This document shows positions 61,167-64,000 of a stretch of DNA of 64,000 nucleotides, piece by piece. A program made the translations under genes and the position numbers. A model generated the notes under the pieces. It did no database searches, had not been told where the DNA came from, and saw nothing but the letters and a program-made list of their open reading frames with translations. Source of the DNA: Cohnella silvisoli (GTDB taxonomy: Bacteria; Bacillota; Bacilli; Paenibacillales; Paenibacillaceae); NCBI RefSeq assembly GCF_021190915.1, contig NZ_JAIOAP010000024.1, positions 1 through 64,000 on the forward strand. The letters run 5' to 3'. Positions within the stretch are counted from its first letter, which is position 1. Every line of letters begins with the position of its first letter.

Positions 61167-63098
61167 ATGTCGTTGAACAGAAGAACGATATTTCTTGCGC
61201 TCGCGTTCTTGTTGGCACTGCCCGCGATAATGTTGAACTCGGCCAAGGTGGCGAATGCCGCTTTGCCGGTCATCGGGGAGACGATTGCGTTAAAGGCGCT
61301 CTCGAACAACAATTACGTGTGCGCGGACAATTCGGGCAACGATCCGCTCATCGCGAACCGCGCGACGGCGGGCGTCTGGGAGCAATTCGTCGTGCGCGAT
61401 GCCGGCGGAGGATTGTACGCATTACAGGCGAACGCTAACGGTAAGTACGTCTCCAAGCAGACGAACAATTTGCTGATTGCGAGTGCCGCCGCGATCGGGG
61501 CGAACGAGAAGTTCCAGATCATTGACGCCGGAGGCAGCAATATTTATATCAAATCCAACGCGAACAATCTCTATGTCGATGCAGACATTTCTCCTACTTT
61601 GCCTATGATTGCCGACCGGACGAATGCCGGACCATGGGAGACGTTCCAGAAGGTCGTCGTTTCCTCCCCGCAGCCTCAGGGGCCGCATTACCTGGGCGTT
61701 ACTTTCGGATTTTCCGACCTGACGCTGAATGGAGGGCCTTACACGAACCAGGGCAATCAGATATTCAATCTGCCCTTGTTCAAGAGCACGGGAGACGAAG
61801 CGAAATTCTGGGATAATTACGTCGAGGAGTTGGTTACCTCGGGGGTCGATTTCGTGGCGCCGACGATTCGGGGTTATCTGGATCCGGCGCTTCCCGCAAA
61901 TAGCGGCGGAGATACGAGGAAGCTCAGCGGACTCGTGGCCGCGATCAATCGGAGAGGAGTGGCCGGTCAACTGAAGATCAGCGCGCTGGACGATACGCCG
62001 GCATCGATGACCGACAAGAAAAACGCGTTTAAGCACGGGACGGGCGGCTATTCGCCTCCATTTGACGTGGGCGACGCGAACGGCACGGGCGAAGGCGGGT
62101 ACAAGTACATCTGGGACAACAATCTGCGCGCGTTTTTCCAAGCTGTTCCGGACAGCATGAGGTTTAAGATCGACGGTCGTCCGGTTATTTACGAATGGGC
62201 GATGGGAGACTTCGCCTTCACGAATCAAGGCAACGGGAATCTGAAGAAAATGGTCGATTACATCCGAACGCGGGCACAAGCGGAATTCGGAGTGAATCCG
62301 TATTTGATCGTCGATCAGTCCTGGATCAGCGAAGATCCGACCGTAGCGCCCGTCGTAGACGGGGTGCATTCGTGGTTCCCCGTGCCGGGAGGCCGATCGG
62401 TCACCGCGTTTAACGGCAAGAACTTCGGCGTCGCGGTTCCTTCCTTCCGCTTCTGGGTCGGCTCGACCAATATGAATATCGATCCTAACCATGGACTAAC
62501 GTTTATCGACAATCTGAACGCGACCGTGCCTAACAGCTTGGTCACGCTTGTCGAGGGCCATTCCGACTGGGAAGAGAACGCGGCGATGTGGCGAGGAAGG
62601 GAAGGGTCTTACGCGACGACCAAATACGATTATCCGAACCAAATGATCAATATTCTGCGGAAGTTTTCCGGTAATCCTTTCCCTGCCGCCCTTCGGATTG
62701 AAGCCGAGAGCGCGGATGCATATTACGACACGACGACCGGCAGCGCGACCGGAGGCATCTACCGAGACGGCAACATGGATGTCGAGACGACGCCGGATTC
62801 CGGCGGAGGTTGGGATGTCGGGCATACGGCGGCCGGCGAATGGCTGGAGTGGAAGGAAGTGCCGCTACAGGGGACGGTCACGTTGAAAGTACGGGTGGCG
62901 TCGACTACGGCGGGCAATAGAGTGCGCTTCGTCATCGACGGTAACGCTGGCGCGACGATCACCGTGCCGAACACCGGCGCATGGCAGACTTATCAGACCG
63001 TGAACGCGGGGACGTTCACGTTCGCCAGCGGGTCCTATCATACGGTGCGCTTGGAGATTCTAGACGGCGGAATCAATCTGAACTATTGGACGAATTGA
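61167..63098 (+). CDS. Secreted modular glycosidase-like protein (trefoil + DUF5010 + CBM6-like)
   Basis: About 643 residues. Signal peptide to VANA-ALP; residues about 35-160 form a fascin/trefoil-like domain (IALKALSNNNYVCADNSG, NANGKYVSKQTN); residues about 170-510 resemble the DUF5010 glycosidase-like barrel (GPHYLGVTFGFSDLTLNGGPY, IDGRPVIYEWAMGDFAF, LVEGHSDWEENAAMW); the C-terminal 130 residues match CBM6 (RIEAESADAYYDTTTGS, GGGWDVGHTAAGEWLEWKEV). Start ATG 61167, eight bases after GGAGG. Probably acts on extracellular polysaccharide; the LacI gene next door may regulate it. Confidence 0.82.
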   Translation: MSLNRRTIFLALAFLLALPAIMLNSAKVANAALPVIGETIALKALSNNNYVCADNSGNDPLIANRATAGVWEQFVVRDAGGGLYALQANANGKYVSKQTNNLLIASAAAIGANEKFQIIDAGGSNIYIKSNANNLYVDADISPTLPMIADRTNAGPWETFQKVVVSSPQPQGPHYLGVTFGFSDLTLNGGPYTNQGNQIFNLPLFKSTGDEAKFWDNYVEELVTSGVDFVAPTIRGYLDPALPANSGGDTRKLSGLVAAINRRGVAGQLKISALDDTPASMTDKKNAFKHGTGGYSPPFDVGDANGTGEGGYKYIWDNNLRAFFQAVPDSMRFKIDGRPVIYEWAMGDFAFTNQGNGNLKKMVDYIRTRAQAEFGVNPYLIVDQSWISEDPTVAPVVDGVHSWFPVPGGRSVTAFNGKNFGVAVPSFRFWVGSTNMNIDPNHGLTFIDNLNATVPNSLVTLVEGHSDWEENAAMWRGREGSYATTKYDYPNQMINILRKFSGNPFPAALRIEAESADAYYDTTTGSATGGIYRDGNMDVETTPDSGGGWDVGHTAAGEWLEWKEVPLQGTVTLKVRVASTTAGNRVRFVIDGNAGATITVPNTGAWQTYQTVNAGTFTFASGSYHTVRLEILDGGINLNYWTN

Positions 63099-63113
63099 CC
63101 AAGATCGGATAGG

Positions 63114-63156
63114 AAACAACCGCGGCTCTCGCCTTCCCGCAGAGTCGCGGTTGTTT
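63114..63156 (+). terminator. Terminator of the glycosidase-like gene
   Basis: AAACAACCGCG pairs with CGCGGTTGTTT, with inner CTC/GAG pairing. Confidence 0.85.
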
Positions 63157-63207
63157 GACTGTTGTCAAACTCGGAAGAATGCTCTAATATTTTATGCAAA
63201 CGTTAAT
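63153..63207 (+). promoter_or_regulatory. Promoter and operators of lacI-type gene
   Basis: GTTTGAC TGTT GTCAAAC is a perfect inverted repeat (63153-63170). TTGTCA (63162-63167) and TAATAT (63185-63190) are 17 bp apart. ATGCAAACGTTAAT (63194-63207), with the AACGTT centre typical of LacI-family sites, follows the -10 box, which suggests autorepression. Confidence 0.6.
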
Positions 63208-63233
63208 TCAATGTTTGGAGAAGAGGTAGGACG

Positions 63234-64000
63234 ATGTCGGTTACGATCAAAGACATAGCGGCTGAGCTTGGAATATCCGCGACGACGGTGTCCCGTTCGC
63301 TCAAGGACGACGTGCGGATTACGAAGGAAGTCCGGGAGCGGGTAAAGAAGTTGGCGAGGAAAATGGGATATCGACCGAATCTGATGGCGAAGAGTCTCGT
63401 GAGCAACCGGACGGAAACGATCGGGTTTCTGGTCGATAACCTGAGTTGGTCGTTCTTCAGCGAGCTCGCGGAGTGCGTGCAGAACGCGGCGGAGAAGCAC
63501 GGCTATTCCGTATTCATCTACAGCAGCCAGAAGAACGCGGAGCGGGAGCGCGCGGGCGTGGAAAGCTTCCTGTCCCGCGGTATCGACGGATTGCTGATAT
63601 TCGCGACGGAAGCGAAGGAGAACGAGGATTTCTACGGCGAGCTGGCCGAAATGTCTATTCCGGTTGCGTATTTCAACCATTTCGATCCGATGAACGTGAA
63701 TTGCGTCACGACCGACGATTACGACGGAGCGCGCAAGGCGATGAAGCATCTGAAAGAACTGGGACATCGCAAAGTCGGATATATCGGCTCCCGGGAGGAT
63801 AGCTCCTTTAAACGCCAGAGGCTGGCAGCCTACCTGGACGCGGTGGCCGACTACGGCTGGGATATCGTGCCGGAATGGGTCGCGCTGCAAGAGGACGATC
63901 CCCTCTACGGTTACAGGGCGGCGAAAGAATGGCTCTCCAGCGGAGGGGACAAACCGTCTGCGATATTCGCCCAGAACGACATGCTCGCGTTCGGAGTATG
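63234..64000 (+). CDS. LacI-family regulator (3' end outside window)
   Basis: First 255 residues of a LacI/PurR protein. DNA-binding domain VTIKDIAAELGISATTVSRSLKDD (residues 3-26) and hinge, then the periplasmic-binding-like core (TIGFLVDNLSWSFFSELAECVQ; VTTDDYDGARKAMKHLKELGHRKVGYIGS; PSAIFAQNDMLAFGV). Start ATG 63234 after AGAGGTAGG. Ligand is probably a sugar or nucleoside; the glycosidase-like gene upstream is the likely target. Confidence 0.93.
   Translation, partial: MSVTIKDIAAELGISATTVSRSLKDDVRITKEVRERVKKLARKMGYRPNLMAKSLVSNRTETIGFLVDNLSWSFFSELAECVQNAAEKHGYSVFIYSSQKNAERERAGVESFLSRGIDGLLIFATEAKENEDFYGELAEMSIPVAYFNHFDPMNVNCVTTDDYDGARKAMKHLKELGHRKVGYIGSREDSSFKRQRLAAYLDAVADYGWDIVPEWVALQEDDPLYGYRAAKEWLSSGGDKPSAIFAQNDMLAFGV

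Noticed and set aside
61422-62492. Reverse ORF of 356 codons opposite the glycosidase-like gene
   Set aside because: Rich in Arg and His as expected of antisense translation in GC-rich DNA; no ribosome site or motif.
63192-63890. Reverse ORF of 232 codons opposite lacI
   Set aside because: Antisense shadow of a clear LacI protein.

Overview
The window looks like chromosome of a spore-forming, Gram-positive member of the Paenibacillaceae (Paenibacillus or Cohnella type). Evidence: SqhC-like sporulenol/hopene cyclase, three YjcZ-type micro-proteins, YqhG/YqhH/YqzE, CwlD-like amidase, CcpN with its PPDK partner, YesM/YesN-type two-component systems, many lipoprotein sugar-binding proteins, frequent TTG starts and AGGAGG ribosome sites. 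No rRNA, tRNA or CRISPR array was seen. The genus is an inference.

Layout. 0-5.4 kb: the right end (with omega-RNA-like folding) of an IS200/IS605-type element cuts a retropepsin-like gene; then a lipoprotein, the triterpene cyclase, a decayed M15 peptidase, and two copies of a 35-residue YjcZ protein flanking a probable small RNA. 5.4-7.9 kb: GntR regulator, KDG kinase and KDPG aldolase (lower uronate pathway). 8-26.5 kb: a polysaccharide-uptake region. It has a sensor lacking its kinase, a YesM/YesN pair, an ABC sugar importer, a binding protein, a secreted beta-helix protein, a lipoprotein and a large alpha/beta hydrolase. Five of its transcription units are preceded by the same TTTCGCAG element, which suggests one regulon. 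A TetR-SDR-oxidoreductase-SMP30 block with its own palindromic operators sits inside it. 26.5-27.5 kb: IS1595-type remnant and repeats.

27.6-32.1 kb: a compact gluconeogenesis operon, SR1P peptide, pyruvate phosphate dikinase, CcpN repressor and PPDK regulatory kinase/phosphorylase. 32.1-45.6 kb: IclR, sugar-acid dehydratase, class III aminotransferase, SDR, M20 peptidase, a second YesM/YesN pair and a second ABC importer, probably one catabolic neighbourhood; the aminotransferase and SDR promoters share an 11-bp element. 45.8-50.9 kb: MFS/TetR pair, small proteins, a broken PhyH/AraC divergent pair, the third YjcZ gene and a WGxxGxxG-type cell-surface protein. 51-57.5 kb: housekeeping genes (xpt, divergent deacetylase, cwlD-like, yqzE, yqhG, yqhH).

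57.6-60.7 kb: the coenzyme-B12 ribonucleotide reductase gene, behind two NrdR boxes, is interrupted by a 255-nt ORF-less group I intron. The intron sits exactly between codons of the catalytic NPCGE loop. P1, P3, P6, P7, P8, P9, P9.1 and P10 can all be drawn by hand, including the U.G pair at the 5' splice site. This is the most striking object in the window. 61.1-64 kb: a secreted glycosidase-like modular protein and a LacI regulator that runs off the right edge.
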